Notes: generated by a model from the sequence alone, not told the origin. A stretch of DNA of 64,000 nucleotides from Gimesia fumaroli (GCF_007754425.1 NZ_CP037452.1:1645501-1709500), one strand, 5' to 3'. Counted from the first letter of the stretch, positions 19,562 through 31,003 are shown. Numbers and translations are program-made.

Positions 19562-21976
19562 TCAATTCTGATTCGTTTGTGTTACGTTAATTATTTCTTT
19601 CATTCGGTTTAATGTCTTTTCTTTCAAATATTTGTCGACATGCTGGGCGCGGCGATTGGCTTCATCCAACTCAAACGCCCGCTGTGCCTGTTCCCGGCTT
19701 TGGGGGAGTTGTCTGGCGGCAAACAGAGCTTCTGCGAACGCGGCCCGATAGCGGGCATTGTTGGGGTATCCGCTGACAGCTTGCTTCAGGTTTTCGATCG
19801 CGCCGTCCAAATCCTCCTGTTTCTGTGATGTTTGATACTGCTGATAGAAGCGTTGTCCCAGTTGAAAATAGTTGAGCGGGTTCACAGGATCTCGTTGAAT
19901 GGCTGCCTGCTTGAGTTTCACTCCTTGTTCAAACGCATCCCGGTGCTTTGCTGATTGACGAAACTCCAACTCAGCCAATGCCTGCCAGGGAGTAGGAGAA
20001 AGAGGGTCTGCCTGGCCGGCCTGATTGAAATACCGCTGCGCCATTCGAGCGGATTGTCCGCGCAAAAGCACCTGCTCTCCTTCCCTTACGAGACTTTTTC
20101 GTTCGATTGTTGGCGCAAATGCTGACTTGGCAAAGAAAACCGTTAACAGGATGCAGAAAATCAATCCTGTGGTTTTCAAATGTATAGGTTTCAGGGGCCG
20201 TGCTGAGGTGGACGGACTTTCTTCTGCTTTCGTTTCCTCGATATCTGGTGATGGTGATGTTACCGGGAATGCGAGCGCCAAAAGCAGGAGCCAGGTCTGG
20301 GTAATCGCTGGCATGGCAATTCCGCCGGCCCCCAGCAGATGAATGCACAGCGCGACAAAAGCAGAGGCCAGTGCCAGGGGGACGAAAGATGTTGCTGAGT
20401 TGTGCTGATTTGTTTCATTCAAGGCATTCCAGCCGACATTCAGGACGAAATGAATCACCAGCCAGCCCAAAAAGAAAAGCCAGAGACGAACTTCATCAAT
20501 GGATTGCAGGAAGAGTTGCTCCCCCCACAGCAGAGGAAACGAGAGCACAAAACCGAGTAATAACAGGATCTGGTCCTGAGAGATTTGTTGTCCGGAATCG
20601 ATGTTTTTGAGTTGGGGTTTTTCAGAGTCCGGCAGTGGTCTGATTAACCAGTGATAGCTTGCCAGAGAGAGAATCACCAGCAGTCCTGCGAACGCAATGA
20701 GGCCTGCATTGGCCCAGACATCCAGAAACATGTTATGAGGATCAGAAATTTCCTCGCTGGAGCCGGGCAATTTGTGTTTGAGATAATGATTGCGGAAGTT
20801 TCCCGGTCCTGTGCCCCATAAGGGGTTCTCTTGAATCACATCCCAAGTGCCCGTCCAGTATTCCAGACGATACTGGAGTGATTTGGGAGCTTCGGTCAAA
20901 ACGGCCCGGTCAAAGCCGCCACTGAATGTTGCCAGCAGGAAAAATCCGACAACAACAATTGCACCTGAGATGCCCCATTTGAAGGCCTGTTTCTTCCAGA
21001 TCGCTCGTTGTTCATTTGTGCCTTGACGTTTTTGAATCAGCTTTAAGAGTATGAAACAAACCAGACCTCCCATGACGCCAACCCAGGCAGTACGACTCTT
21101 GGTAAGGACCAGGCAATAGCCGATCAGAAGTGTAGGCAGCATCAGAATCCAGGATTTGAAGCGATCCGATTTCGAAGCCGCGTTTGCGGTTTTAGAAAAC
21201 AAAATATGAATGGTTTGTGCAAACGCAATCAGGAAGCCAACCGCCAGCAGGCCCGCAAAAGTATTCGCCAGCGCAAACATTCCCAGGGGTTCCGAACTGT
21301 TGAGCAGGCGTTGTTCAAACAATTGCTGCCCACTGCCTGAAAGTGAATCAGTGGGAGCCCCCATGGCTAAAAGTTGCTGCTGGAACCGGGCACGTTCTGC
21401 AGGAGAGGCAGCCGCATCGTATTGCTGACGCACAGACAGGTATTCTTGTGCCAGTTGATCGTACATCCAATGATGCTGCCAGATTCCGTAGATTGAGAGC
21501 AGCACCAGCGTCGTCAAGAACCCGTGTAATAATGTGGCGCGAAGCGGTGTTGTTGCGATCAATCGACGTGTGATCGAAAAGGTCAGTCCTAAGCCCACCC
21601 ATTCCCACATCATATTCAAGGCGGCTCGTTGTTGACCTTCTGCGGTATAGATCATGACCAATGTTGAGATAACTTGTCCTGAAACCAGCAGCCAGACGCC
21701 CAGGTCGTATCGATCAATTCGGAAGCGGCGAGTCCGGTCTGAAAGCAGTGTGCCGCAAAATAGAATTGCTACGAGGAACCACCCCAATGTGATGGGCAGG
21801 GTCTCTCCCTGCGGCGCTGATTCGGCGGGAAGCAAATAGCGGGCTGTGATCAGCGTGCCAATCAGAAACAGTTGGATTCCGTCGAGCAGCCAGGGAAGTC
21901 GCTGGAATGAGGGCGCAGGGGGCGTGGGTTGAGAAGGAGTTGTCTGTGACCGGTTCTGTTTTCGGCGTTTACTCAT
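19562..21976 (-). CDS. O-antigen ligase/polymerase-like membrane protein with C-terminal TPRs
   Basis: 804 residues. About a dozen membrane helices carry the Wzy/WaaL-type region, including GYCLVLTKSRTAWVGVMGGL and the conserved loop GTGPGNFRNHYL. After about residue 600 there is a soluble part with TPR-like repeats (NYFQLGQRFYQQYQ, ARYRAAFAEALFAARQ). Likely joins or polymerises lipid-linked polysaccharide at the inner membrane. Its start lies inside the end of the upstream glycosyl-1-phosphate transferase gene (8 bp overlap), consistent with one polysaccharide operon. Confidence 0.87.
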   Translation of the reverse strand: MSKRRKQNRSQTTPSQPTPPAPSFQRLPWLLDGIQLFLIGTLITARYLLPAESAPQGETLPITLGWFLVAILFCGTLLSDRTRRFRIDRYDLGVWLLVSGQVISTLVMIYTAEGQQRAALNMMWEWVGLGLTFSITRRLIATTPLRATLLHGFLTTLVLLSIYGIWQHHWMYDQLAQEYLSVRQQYDAAASPAERARFQQQLLAMGAPTDSLSGSGQQLFEQRLLNSSEPLGMFALANTFAGLLAVGFLIAFAQTIHILFSKTANAASKSDRFKSWILMLPTLLIGYCLVLTKSRTAWVGVMGGLVCFILLKLIQKRQGTNEQRAIWKKQAFKWGISGAIVVVGFFLLATFSGGFDRAVLTEAPKSLQYRLEYWTGTWDVIQENPLWGTGPGNFRNHYLKHKLPGSSEEISDPHNMFLDVWANAGLIAFAGLLVILSLASYHWLIRPLPDSEKPQLKNIDSGQQISQDQILLLLGFVLSFPLLWGEQLFLQSIDEVRLWLFFLGWLVIHFVLNVGWNALNETNQHNSATSFVPLALASAFVALCIHLLGAGGIAMPAITQTWLLLLALAFPVTSPSPDIEETKAEESPSTSARPLKPIHLKTTGLIFCILLTVFFAKSAFAPTIERKSLVREGEQVLLRGQSARMAQRYFNQAGQADPLSPTPWQALAELEFRQSAKHRDAFEQGVKLKQAAIQRDPVNPLNYFQLGQRFYQQYQTSQKQEDLDGAIENLKQAVSGYPNNARYRAAFAEALFAARQLPQSREQAQRAFELDEANRRAQHVDKYLKEKTLNRMKEIINVTQTNQN

Positions 21977-23105
21977 TCCGATTTTTCCGACCTACGTTCT
22001 CCAGGATGGTCACGATGCATAAGACACACAAAATCATCAGTATGACGAGCAGAGCGGCATTCCAGGTAGAGACTTCATATAAGATCAGCCCTCCTACACC
22101 GGTCGTCAAGGTTGCCAGATGAATCGTCAGTACCGTATTCCGTTTACTCAGTCCCAGTTCGACCAGCCGATGTGAAAAATGGCTTTTGTCTGCATGAAAA
22201 GGACTGCGTCCCTCTTTCAGGCGAATGATCATAACCGTGCAGAAATCATACAGGGGGATAGCCAGAATACAAAGCGGAGCCAGAATGACGTGGCGACTGG
22301 CAACCGATTCTCCCGTGGGGGCATCTCCAGGGTAAAAGGTTCCCAGAATGGTCATCGTCGACAGGATCAAACCGATAAAGTAGCTACCGGAATCTCCCAT
22401 GAATATTTTAGCCGGAGGCCAGTTGTGACACAAAAAACCGGCAATCGAACCGGCGAGCACCAGTAACACACCTGCGACGAGCCACCGTGGTTCACCCGTG
22501 AATCGTAACATGATCAATGCGAACAAAACTGCCGCGATCAATCCGATGCCGGAAGTCAGACCGTCCATGTTGTCCAGAAAGTTCAACGAATTGACCAGTA
22601 CGATTATCCAGGCCATGGTCAATACAATGCCGATCCAGGGCTGCTGGATAAAGAGCGTTCCCCGCACGCCTGCCATAACCAGTCCCACTGCGACCAGAAT
22701 TTGAATTGCCAGACGCGGTTTCCAGGAAATATTATGTTTATCATCTAACAGTCCCATCACCGCCAGGACGGTTCCTCCCCCGAGTACAGTCCATAATTGT
22801 CCGGAGCGATAGAGGACCCCTTCTAAATGCGGGACCAGTTCCTGGGGAATCCAGCTGGTAGAAATGCCTGTTTTCAGAATCACCAGCACAGTCAATTGCG
22901 CGACAGCGATGGGAACAACGACTCCCAGCCAGATGCCGACGCCGCCTCCCAGAGGAGTGGGCGTGCTGTGTACTTTCCTTTGTGCGGGCTGATCAATGAG
23001 TCCCCATTTGGGGGCCAGTTTGCGCATCGCCGCTGTGGACAGAAACGAAATCAGAAATGCAGGGATCAGGCAAGCAAATACAAAGAATAACATTACAGAT
23101 GACAT
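21969..23105 (-). CDS. MraY/WecA-family undecaprenyl-phosphate glycosyl-1-phosphate transferase
   Basis: Multi-spanning transferase of 378 residues that puts a sugar-1-phosphate on undecaprenyl phosphate, the first step of polysaccharide assembly. Signature loops seen: GLLDDKHNISWKPRL, NFLDNMDGLTSGIG, GDSGSYFIG and the WecA-type basic loop FHADKSHFSHRLVELGLS. The last supports WecA/TagO rather than MraY. It overlaps the ligase gene, so the two likely act in one pathway making a surface glycan. Confidence 0.92.
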   Translation of the reverse strand: MSSVMLFFVFACLIPAFLISFLSTAAMRKLAPKWGLIDQPAQRKVHSTPTPLGGGVGIWLGVVVPIAVAQLTVLVILKTGISTSWIPQELVPHLEGVLYRSGQLWTVLGGGTVLAVMGLLDDKHNISWKPRLAIQILVAVGLVMAGVRGTLFIQQPWIGIVLTMAWIIVLVNSLNFLDNMDGLTSGIGLIAAVLFALIMLRFTGEPRWLVAGVLLVLAGSIAGFLCHNWPPAKIFMGDSGSYFIGLILSTMTILGTFYPGDAPTGESVASRHVILAPLCILAIPLYDFCTVMIIRLKEGRSPFHADKSHFSHRLVELGLSKRNTVLTIHLATLTTGVGGLILYEVSTWNAALLVILMILCVLCIVTILENVGRKNRNE

Positions 23106-23397
23106 TCAGGATAAAAAACGGAGGGTCTTGCGATAGATGTCCTAGTGCTTTCTCAAGCTGGAAATTGAGGGTGGGGAATGTTGTTTACGTGCTCCATTGT
23201 CGCACTCGCGTGATATCCATTAACCCAAAATTTAAAAATGAGACTCCACTAGTTTGGCTGACGAAACGATTTAGTGGTAGCGAAAAATGCATTTCTCCTT
23301 CGTTTTCGATTGATATATCTGGTGTATGACTTAAAGTTGATTCTATCTGTATAACCTGTGAAACCGCTAAGTCTTATGGAGCCATCAAACCGCTGCA
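23106..23397. other. intergenic, divergent promoters expected
   Basis: 292 bp between two divergently transcribed genes. No convincing dyad, RNA gene or coding frame was seen; promoters for both sides should lie here. Confidence 0.4.
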
Positions 23398-24243
23398 ATG
23401 AACAAATTATTTGAGGGTGAATATCAGTTTAATCTCGCCAGCAGACCCAATTGGGAGTCGGGCGCAAGTCACCGTGTCACGCTGACGAAATATCTGACTG
23501 GACTGGCTGGAAACAGACAGGGGCGGCTCTGTCTGCTGGGAGCAGGTAACTGCAATGATCTTGATTTGCAGCGTCTACTGCAGGTGTATAGTGAGGTTCA
23601 TCTGGTCGACCTTGATGAGAGTGCTTTGGAGTATGGCGTTCAATCTCAAAAGGTTTCCGATAATCCGCGTCTCTTTTTGCACGTACGAGAGATTACGGGG
23701 GCAGGTCAGGCACTGTCTGCTTACGAAGCAGACAGTGTTTCACCGGAGACCGATTTGAGTGAACTCATCCAGCATTACTCTGAACCGGCTGAATTGGATC
23801 TGCCCGGGCCGTTTGATGTGGTCTGTTCAACGTGTGTGTTGAGTCAATTGATCCTGCAGGCGGTGAATGCCGTTGGAGATACGCATCCTCAGTTTGAACA
23901 ACTGATGATTGCGATTCGTTCACAGCATTTTCAAACCATCGTGGGGCTCATTGACGAGAGAGGGGCAGGTTTAGTGGTGAGTGATTTTGTTTCGTCTGAA
24001 TCTGCGGCTGACTTGAAAGACGTGCCGGATTTTCAATTCACTCAATATCTCTCACAGCTGCTCTCGTCACGCAATTTCTTTCATGGCGTGCATCCCGGTT
24101 TATTGTTTTCTCAGCTGAAAGGGAATACTTCACTGGCAGCACTCGTTCAGGATGTGGAAATGTTACCGCCGTGGCGCTGGGATCTCGGAGCACGACAATA
24201 TGCGGTTGCCGCGATCCGATTTCATCGTCGATCTCAGTATTGA
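23398..24243 (+). CDS. SAM-methyltransferase-like protein
   Basis: 281 residues, no membrane segments. The GRLCLLGAGNCNDLDL stretch followed by VHLVDLDESALEYG matches motifs I and II of Rossmann-fold methyltransferases: a glycine-rich loop, then an acidic residue ending the second strand. FDVVCSTCVLSQLI fits motif IV. The C-terminal half (PPWRWDLGARQYAVAAIRF) looks like the closing strands. The substrate is unknown. It converges with the sulfatase gene 27 bp away. Confidence 0.65.
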   Translation: MNKLFEGEYQFNLASRPNWESGASHRVTLTKYLTGLAGNRQGRLCLLGAGNCNDLDLQRLLQVYSEVHLVDLDESALEYGVQSQKVSDNPRLFLHVREITGAGQALSAYEADSVSPETDLSELIQHYSEPAELDLPGPFDVVCSTCVLSQLILQAVNAVGDTHPQFEQLMIAIRSQHFQTIVGLIDERGAGLVVSDFVSSESAADLKDVPDFQFTQYLSQLLSSRNFFHGVHPGLLFSQLKGNTSLAALVQDVEMLPPWRWDLGARQYAVAAIRFHRRSQY

Positions 24244-24270
24244 TTTGACCCGAAAGAGTTGAAGCCTGGT

Positions 24271-25902
<1,632 letters not shown>

Positions 25903-26190
25903 GGGGGCATCCTCAGTTTGAAGAAAAATGATCTGGTTCGAAGTCGTAAAATCATTGTTGGATTTGACTCCTATCATGCAGGGTTTGAGGGGGAAGTGCA
26001 AGTTTTGTGATGTGCTGTGAACTGGATTGCAGGTAGAGACATCAAAAAAGAATGATGTAGAAATTACAGGTGGATTCCGGGTAGAAAGTGCATTCTTCTC
26101 AGTTCCTTCGGATACGAAGTAATAATTCTTGTAGCTAAAAAGTGTTTGCGTATAGCGAGATAGGCGAATTCAACGATGGTGATTTTCAGT

Positions 26191-26207
26191 TTGGTACGAG
26201 GGTTGCT
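26191..26207 (+). promoter_or_regulatory. sigma-54-like -24/-12 promoter
   Basis: TTGGTACGAGGGTTGCT matches the sigma-54 consensus TGGCACG-N4-TTGCW with a single change (C to T, still the allowed pyrimidine). GG and GC elements are 12 bp apart. It lies 113 bp before the first TPR gene. CTTCG-GATA-CGAAG at 26106-26119 could be an enhancer site. Confidence 0.55.
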
Positions 26208-26232
26208 TTTGTGAACCGGTATGAGTTTTTGT

Positions 26233-26250
26233 GTCTCAGAGGACTGAGAC
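26233..26250 (+). promoter_or_regulatory. perfect hairpin in the 5' leader of the first TPR gene
   Basis: GTCTCAG-AGGA-CTGAGAC: 7 bp perfect arms with a 4 nt loop, about 16 nt after the predicted sigma-54 start. It contains AGAGGACT (26238-26245), which recurs before the paralogous gene at 28726-28733. Confidence 0.45.
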
Positions 26251-26319
26251 CTGTTATGGAAACAAAATGCAGCCGGGCAATGGATTGCTTGCCCCACCGG
26301 TAAAAAAAGGAATTGAATA

Positions 26320-26781
26320 ATGTTAGAAAATGTTTCTCCCAAAGTGATTCACAAGATTATGGCCGCCGAAGGATATCTGGAACTGGGCATGCCCATTCAG
26401 GCACTGGACGCACTTCATTCAATGGACGACGCCGGTGTACTTGAAGCGATGCGGCTTTATCTGATCGGCGAAGCATACCGTCGTCAGGAAAAGTATCACG
26501 AAGCAATTGAACCATTGCATCAGGCAGCGCGTCTGTTTCCCGTCATGGAAAGTCGTAAGGCTTGGAGTTCTTTGAGCGAATGTTTTCGCCTGGGAGGGTA
26601 TCATGAACTGGCAGAAGTGGCTTCGCTGACCGCGGAAGCCGTTGAGGAGATCGAGGTTACCTGTGCGGTGTTGAGCCTGACAGAAACACGAAAAACGACC
26701 TTTGAGTGGAGCGATATTCCTTCGCGAATGACCGGTTTTACAGAGTCCCCTCGGTTTGGTAGTCCTCGGATTCCCCGTTAA
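26320..26781 (+). CDS. small TPR protein, paralog of 28845-29378
   Basis: 153 residues with no signal. It opens with a helical pair around AAEGYLELGMPIQALDAL (residues about 10-28), followed by two more TPR-like pairs (YLIGEAYRRQEKYHEAIEPL; SLSECFRLGGYHELAEVASL). The same opening recurs in the gene at 28845, marking them as paralogs. The C-terminal 40 residues are unrelated and basic. A good AAAGGAA element precedes the ATG. Role unknown; TPRs usually mediate protein contacts. Confidence 0.8.
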   Translation: MLENVSPKVIHKIMAAEGYLELGMPIQALDALHSMDDAGVLEAMRLYLIGEAYRRQEKYHEAIEPLHQAARLFPVMESRKAWSSLSECFRLGGYHELAEVASLTAEAVEEIEVTCAVLSLTETRKTTFEWSDIPSRMTGFTESPRFGSPRIPR

Positions 26782-26887
26782 AATATTGGAATTTGTCAGA
26801 ATTCTCGTTCAGATGAGTTTTATGAATATGCTGTAAGTGTTTTTATTGTATTGGTTTGTGTTTATTTTATTAGATTGAAAATCATAT

Positions 26888-26964
26888 TTGAGTTTCGCGA
26901 TGCGTTCGTTATACTCCGCCCCTGAGTTGATTCCTTAATTCCTCTCACTTGAGGATTCACTCAG
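26888..26964 (+). promoter_or_regulatory. promoter and initial hairpin of the lipoprotein transcript
   Basis: TTGAGT (26888-26893), 16 bp, TATACT (26910-26915) gives a predicted start near 26922. There a hairpin begins: CTGAGT (26922-26927)/ACTCAG (26959-26964) enclosing TCCTC (26940-26944)/GAGGA (26951-26955). The coding start is some 240 nt further, so the leader would be long. The stretch 26965-27207 shows no other structure. Confidence 0.35.
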
Positions 26965-27207
26965 ATTCATCTGTGTCTTTGATCGTATCCCATACGTTTC
27001 AGGGCAGAGTAACAACCTCCTGGTCTAAGTTCCTTCCTGGTTCTGGCCACCTTTCCCACACAATTAAAACAGAAATACGAATTGAACAATCAATGCTGTA
27101 TTTGATTGCAAAATGATTACGTATGGACGTTTCATTTCACACAGTGTTTCCGGGCTGCTGCCTGTCGGGATTTTCCGCCGGGTCAGTGGAAATCGTGTTG
27201 ACTATTT

Positions 27208-28413
27208 GTGCTGAAAAGACGATCGCTACAACTCATGTTTGATTTCAATCGATTCATAAATAATCGCGTACATACCTGTTTTTGTATAGCCTTGCTGACT
27301 CTAATGGCTGGGTGCGGCAAGATGCTTAGCAATAGTGCGACCGAACAGTTATTGACTTCCGATGCGGTTGATCAGACGATTTCCCATCTTGATTTCAGTA
27401 CACTGGCGAATAAAAAAGTCTATTTCGACACCACATATATTAAAAATGTGAAAGGAGTCGGATTTGTTAATGGCGACTATATTGTCAGTTCATTGCGACA
27501 GCAGATTGTGGCGGCCAATTGTCTGATTCAGGAAAAAAAAGAAGACGCCGATTATGTGATCGAAGCCCGTGTAGGCACTCTGGCGACCAACGGGCATGAA
27601 GTGAATTATGGAATTCCAGCAAGTAATATGCTCTCGTCTGCTGCATCGCTGGTTCCCACGGCTCCCGCGATTCCAACTATCCCTGAAATCTCTTTAGCAA
27701 AAAAGAATAATCAGACCGCAGCCGCAAAAATCAGTGTGTTTGCTTATAACCAGAAAACACGTGAGCGTGTCTGGCAATCAGGAATCCTGCAGGCGAAGAG
27801 TACCGCCCGTGATACCTGGATTCTGGGAGCAGGACCATTCCAGCGGGGAACGATTTATAAAGAAGGCGCTCAGTTCGCCGGCTCAAGGATTTCGAATCCT
27901 TTAGCGAGCGGCGAAGAATTTGCAAATGCAAGCACGGTTGATTATCTGGAGCCAGCTCGCTTCGTTGAAACTCCTAAAGCATCGACGGTCAAAAAAGAGG
28001 CCCCCAAGCGAAAAGTGAAAACGCTGGAAGAATGGATCAAAGCAGAGACGGCAGCCAAAGCAGAGCAGAAAGTCGAGGCAGCGGCAAACGCTTCGAAAGC
28101 AGAAACCAAGACGGAAGCCCCCAAAACGCAAGAGGCGGAAAAAGTGGCTCAAACTGATGCTGCTGAAACAGAAGCCGGTACTGAATCGAAGACTGAGATT
28201 GATCCCTCAAAAATTAAGACGGTTCTCTTCCTGAAGCCGGAGAAGGCAACCAGCCACCAGGACTGGTTACAAAGCGACCCTTCCCGCATCTCAACCGTCT
28301 GGCCTAAAGATCCCGAGTCGGCGGAGCAGAAGGCTCCCCAGGCATCGGTCGATCAAGAACCAGCAGAAAAGTTTGAATTTGACGGCAAGTTTCGCAAGAT
28401 TCCTGCTGAGTAA
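27208..28413 (+). CDS. planctomycete lipoprotein with Lys/Ala/Glu-rich tail
   Basis: 401 residues. The signal ends in LMAGC (Cys36), so the protein is lipidated. Residues about 40-240 form a conserved-looking domain ([40 protein letters not shown]) similar to planctomycete lipoproteins grouped as DUF6655; that grouping is from memory. The rest (about 250-330) is a Lys/Ala/Glu/Thr low-complexity stretch that could span the periplasm, then a conserved-looking end. The start may be GTG 27208 or ATG 27235; no clear ribosome site. It lies between the two paralogous TPR genes on the same strand. Confidence 0.75.
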   Translation: MLKRRSLQLMFDFNRFINNRVHTCFCIALLTLMAGCGKMLSNSATEQLLTSDAVDQTISHLDFSTLANKKVYFDTTYIKNVKGVGFVNGDYIVSSLRQQIVAANCLIQEKKEDADYVIEARVGTLATNGHEVNYGIPASNMLSSAASLVPTAPAIPTIPEISLAKKNNQTAAAKISVFAYNQKTRERVWQSGILQAKSTARDTWILGAGPFQRGTIYKEGAQFAGSRISNPLASGEEFANASTVDYLEPARFVETPKASTVKKEAPKRKVKTLEEWIKAETAAKAEQKVEAAANASKAETKTEAPKTQEAEKVAQTDAAETEAGTESKTEIDPSKIKTVLFLKPEKATSHQDWLQSDPSRISTVWPKDPESAEQKAPQASVDQEPAEKFEFDGKFRKIPAE

Positions 28414-28435
28414 ATTCCGGTTTATTACGTAGTGA

Positions 28436-28464
28436 AAGCAGAGGCTTTTGTGATCTGCTGTTTT
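28436..28464 (+). terminator. candidate terminator of the lipoprotein gene
   Basis: AGCAGA (28437-28442) pairs with TCTGCT (28454-28459), followed by GTTTT (28460-28464), 23 nt after the stop. The stem is short. Confidence 0.5.
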
Positions 28465-28696
28465 ACTTGAAACATTCGTACAGACTTAGCCCCCGAACCG
28501 GCTCCTGCTGTTGATTGTCTAAAGAAAAGCCCCTGTAAAGTGCAGCATGTGCAGTTTTGATGCACGTTGCAACCACTCTGATATCAGGTTGGCTGTCAAA
28601 ATGGCACTGTCTATGTTGGATGTGAGACTGCCACGGTTGTTTAAGCTATTATTCAGTAATGGTTTACATTTATTAATTATCGTTAGAGAGGAGATT

Positions 28697-28740
28697 TGGC
28701 ACATTCTATGCGGTAAAATTGATCCAGAGGACTCTCAATT
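28697..28740 (+). promoter_or_regulatory. weaker sigma-54-like promoter and hairpin before the second TPR gene
   Basis: TTGGCAC-N5-ATGC places GG (28698-28699) and GC (28710-28711) 12 bp apart, as at 26191. Just downstream AATTGA (28717-28722)/TCAATT (28735-28740) forms a stem whose loop contains AGAGGACT, as in the first TPR leader. The -12 part is imperfect. The rest of 28465-28840 shows nothing clear. Confidence 0.35.
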
Positions 28741-28844
28741 ACGTTTTTCCAGAATGGGAAAAAACAAATCTGGCCCAGAGGCGTTGATTTCCCCAAAAAT
28801 TCAACCAGCTAAGTTCACCAGATCAGGTGAAACTGGAGGTTACT

Positions 28845-29378
28845 ATGATGATCCCTCGAATTCCTAAAAAAACAGTGCGAAGATTGATTGCTGCAGAAGG
28901 CTATCTGGAATTGGGGATGCCCCGACAAGCACTCAGGGAACTGGATAAAGTAAAAGATCCCGGTTCGCTCACCGCATCCTATTCTTTTTTACGTGGTGAA
29001 TCTTTGAAACGAGCCGGCCGTTACTCAGAGGCGATTCAACCCCTGCAATATGCGGCTGATTTATTGCCGATACCCCATAGTCAACTCCCCTGGAAGTCGT
29101 TAGGGGCCTGTTACCGCGAAAGTGGCCAGAATGATTTAGCCGAAACGGCGGAAAAGACAGCGGACGAAATTGCTTCTGAAGCGAATATCCATCTCCGCTT
29201 CGAACCCCTGGGCGAACAATTTAACCCGGTTGTCCATCATAAAGTTCATCTCACCATTTCTTTGGAACCCGTTCAAGAAGCTGAAGAATCAGATTTCGAT
29301 GAGAACGCATTTCTGGAAAATGAAACCGAAGAAACCGAAGATTTTGGAATTGATCCTGAAGGGGATTATGATGTTTGA
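28845..29378 (+). CDS. small TPR protein, paralog of 26320-26781
   Basis: 177 residues, soluble. The N-terminal 110 residues match the gene at 26320 (AAEGYLELGMPRQALREL; SEAIQPLQYAADLLP; WKSLGACYRESGQNDLAETA). The C-terminal 65 residues differ, with an acidic end (about 12 Glu/Asp in the last 30). The start is ATG 28845 behind GGAGG (28835-28839) at 5 nt; ATG 28848 and GTG 28827 are alternatives. Unknown role. Confidence 0.8.
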   Translation: MMIPRIPKKTVRRLIAAEGYLELGMPRQALRELDKVKDPGSLTASYSFLRGESLKRAGRYSEAIQPLQYAADLLPIPHSQLPWKSLGACYRESGQNDLAETAEKTADEIASEANIHLRFEPLGEQFNPVVHHKVHLTISLEPVQEAEESDFDENAFLENETEETEDFGIDPEGDYDV

Positions 29379-29533
29379 TTTCTAATGATTGTTTATGAAG
29401 TTGGTTTTGGAGAATCTTCAAAGCTGATTTGCTACCTCAAGATTGAGATGTCTCTCCGGTTATAGTACCGTAGAGTGTGCTGTTTCTGACAGGATCTTAT
29501 TTCTCTCTACTCTTTTGAATTGAGGTAGCGTGC

Positions 29534-31003
29534 ATGTTGCATGTTCAAATGCGTTTGTGGAACTCGCTTCTATGTCTTGCCTTTATTGTTTTGCTGACTC
29601 CCACGAGTGAGGCTGCGAACAAACCGGCGTCTGCCCGTCCCAATATCATCATGATCTTTGCTGATGATGTCTCCTGGAATGATCTAGGATGTTATGGGCA
29701 CCCCACTATTCGAACTCCCAATCTGGATCGACTGGCGAAAGAAGGACTGCGGTTCGACAACGCATATCTGACAACCAGCAGTTGCAGTCCCAGTCGATGC
29801 AGTGTGATTACCGGTCGCTATCCGCATAATACCGGCGCTCCTGAATTGCACACCCCGCTCCCTGAAGGGCAGGTTTTATTTCCTCAGCAATTAAAAGATG
29901 CCGGCTATTACACGGTGATTTCCGGCAAACAGCACATGGGGCCTTATGCGTTGACCGCCTTTGATCATGTTTCGAAAGGCAAGGGCCCAGGCCGGGAAGC
30001 GGACTGGGTTCCAATCCTGAAACAGCGGCCGAAAGACAAACCATTTTTCTGCTGGTTTGCTTCGGTAGATGCACATCGGAAGTGGCAAGCCTCGAACGAA
30101 TACCAACCTCATAAGCCCGAAGAGGTTGTCGTACCCCCTTATCTGATTGATGCACCCGAAACACGCAAGGATCTTGCGCAATACTATGATGAAATCAGCC
30201 GCATTGATTTCTTTACTGGCAAAATTCTTGATGAGCTCGATGCACAGGGAATCGCCGACAATACATTGGTGCTGTTTTTTGCCGATAATGGTCGTCCTTT
30301 CCCACGTTGCAAAACCAGACTGTATGACAGCGGCATCAAAACACCATTGATTGTGCGCTGGCCAGACGCGATTAAGCCGGGTACGGTGAGCCAGAGTCTC
30401 GTCAGTACGATCGATATTGGTCCGACGTTTCTTGATGTCGCGGGAGTAACACCTGACTCGCGCATTCAGGGAGTCAGCTTTGAAAACGTATTCAAGCAGC
30501 CAGAGGCCAAGGTTCGTGATTATGCGATTGCGGAACATAACTGGCACGTTTTTAAGGCCCATGAACGGATGGTGCGCTCGGGGAATTTACTTTACATTCG
30601 CAATGCCTGGCCGGAACAGCGAAACCTGTGCGTAGAATCAATTGAATTCCCCTCGGGTGAAGTGCTCTGGGATCGATTCAAGGCTGGCAAGCTGAATGAG
30701 TTTCAGAGAGATGTCTTTTTAAAACCTCGACCGGCCGAAGAACTCTACCTGGTCACAGAAGACCCGCATCAGTTTCAAAATCTGGCTTCAAAAGCCGAGT
30801 ATGCTGCCGACTTAACCCGGCTCAGGAAGGTGTTGGATCAATGGACGGCGGAAACAGGTGATACCGTTCCCAGCAATCCGACTCTGGATCGGAATCAGCG
30901 ACCGGGTGAGCCAAAGCCTCCCGAGTTTGAACACCGTGAAATGCCGGGCGATGCCAGGCAGGCGACGACAATCAATGCACCGGGACCGATACTGGCTCCG
31001 TAG
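29534..31003 (+). CDS. exported formylglycine-dependent sulfatase
   Basis: 489 residues with a signal peptide (about 7-27, cut near TSEA). Metal ligands are in MIFADDVSWND (DD at 44-45) and the formylglycine site is CSPSR (84-88). Metal-binding DNG (FFADNGRPF) and late motifs are present. It fits the N-sulfoglucosamine/heparan-type group within S1 sulfatases, but the substrate is inferred. GAGGT precedes the ATG. A DUF1080 gene follows 105 bp downstream, so the two may share a glycan-degrading role. Confidence 0.93.
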   Translation: MLHVQMRLWNSLLCLAFIVLLTPTSEAANKPASARPNIIMIFADDVSWNDLGCYGHPTIRTPNLDRLAKEGLRFDNAYLTTSSCSPSRCSVITGRYPHNTGAPELHTPLPEGQVLFPQQLKDAGYYTVISGKQHMGPYALTAFDHVSKGKGPGREADWVPILKQRPKDKPFFCWFASVDAHRKWQASNEYQPHKPEEVVVPPYLIDAPETRKDLAQYYDEISRIDFFTGKILDELDAQGIADNTLVLFFADNGRPFPRCKTRLYDSGIKTPLIVRWPDAIKPGTVSQSLVSTIDIGPTFLDVAGVTPDSRIQGVSFENVFKQPEAKVRDYAIAEHNWHVFKAHERMVRSGNLLYIRNAWPEQRNLCVESIEFPSGEVLWDRFKAGKLNEFQRDVFLKPRPAEELYLVTEDPHQFQNLASKAEYAADLTRLRKVLDQWTAETGDTVPSNPTLDRNQRPGEPKPPEFEHREMPGDARQATTINAPGPILAP

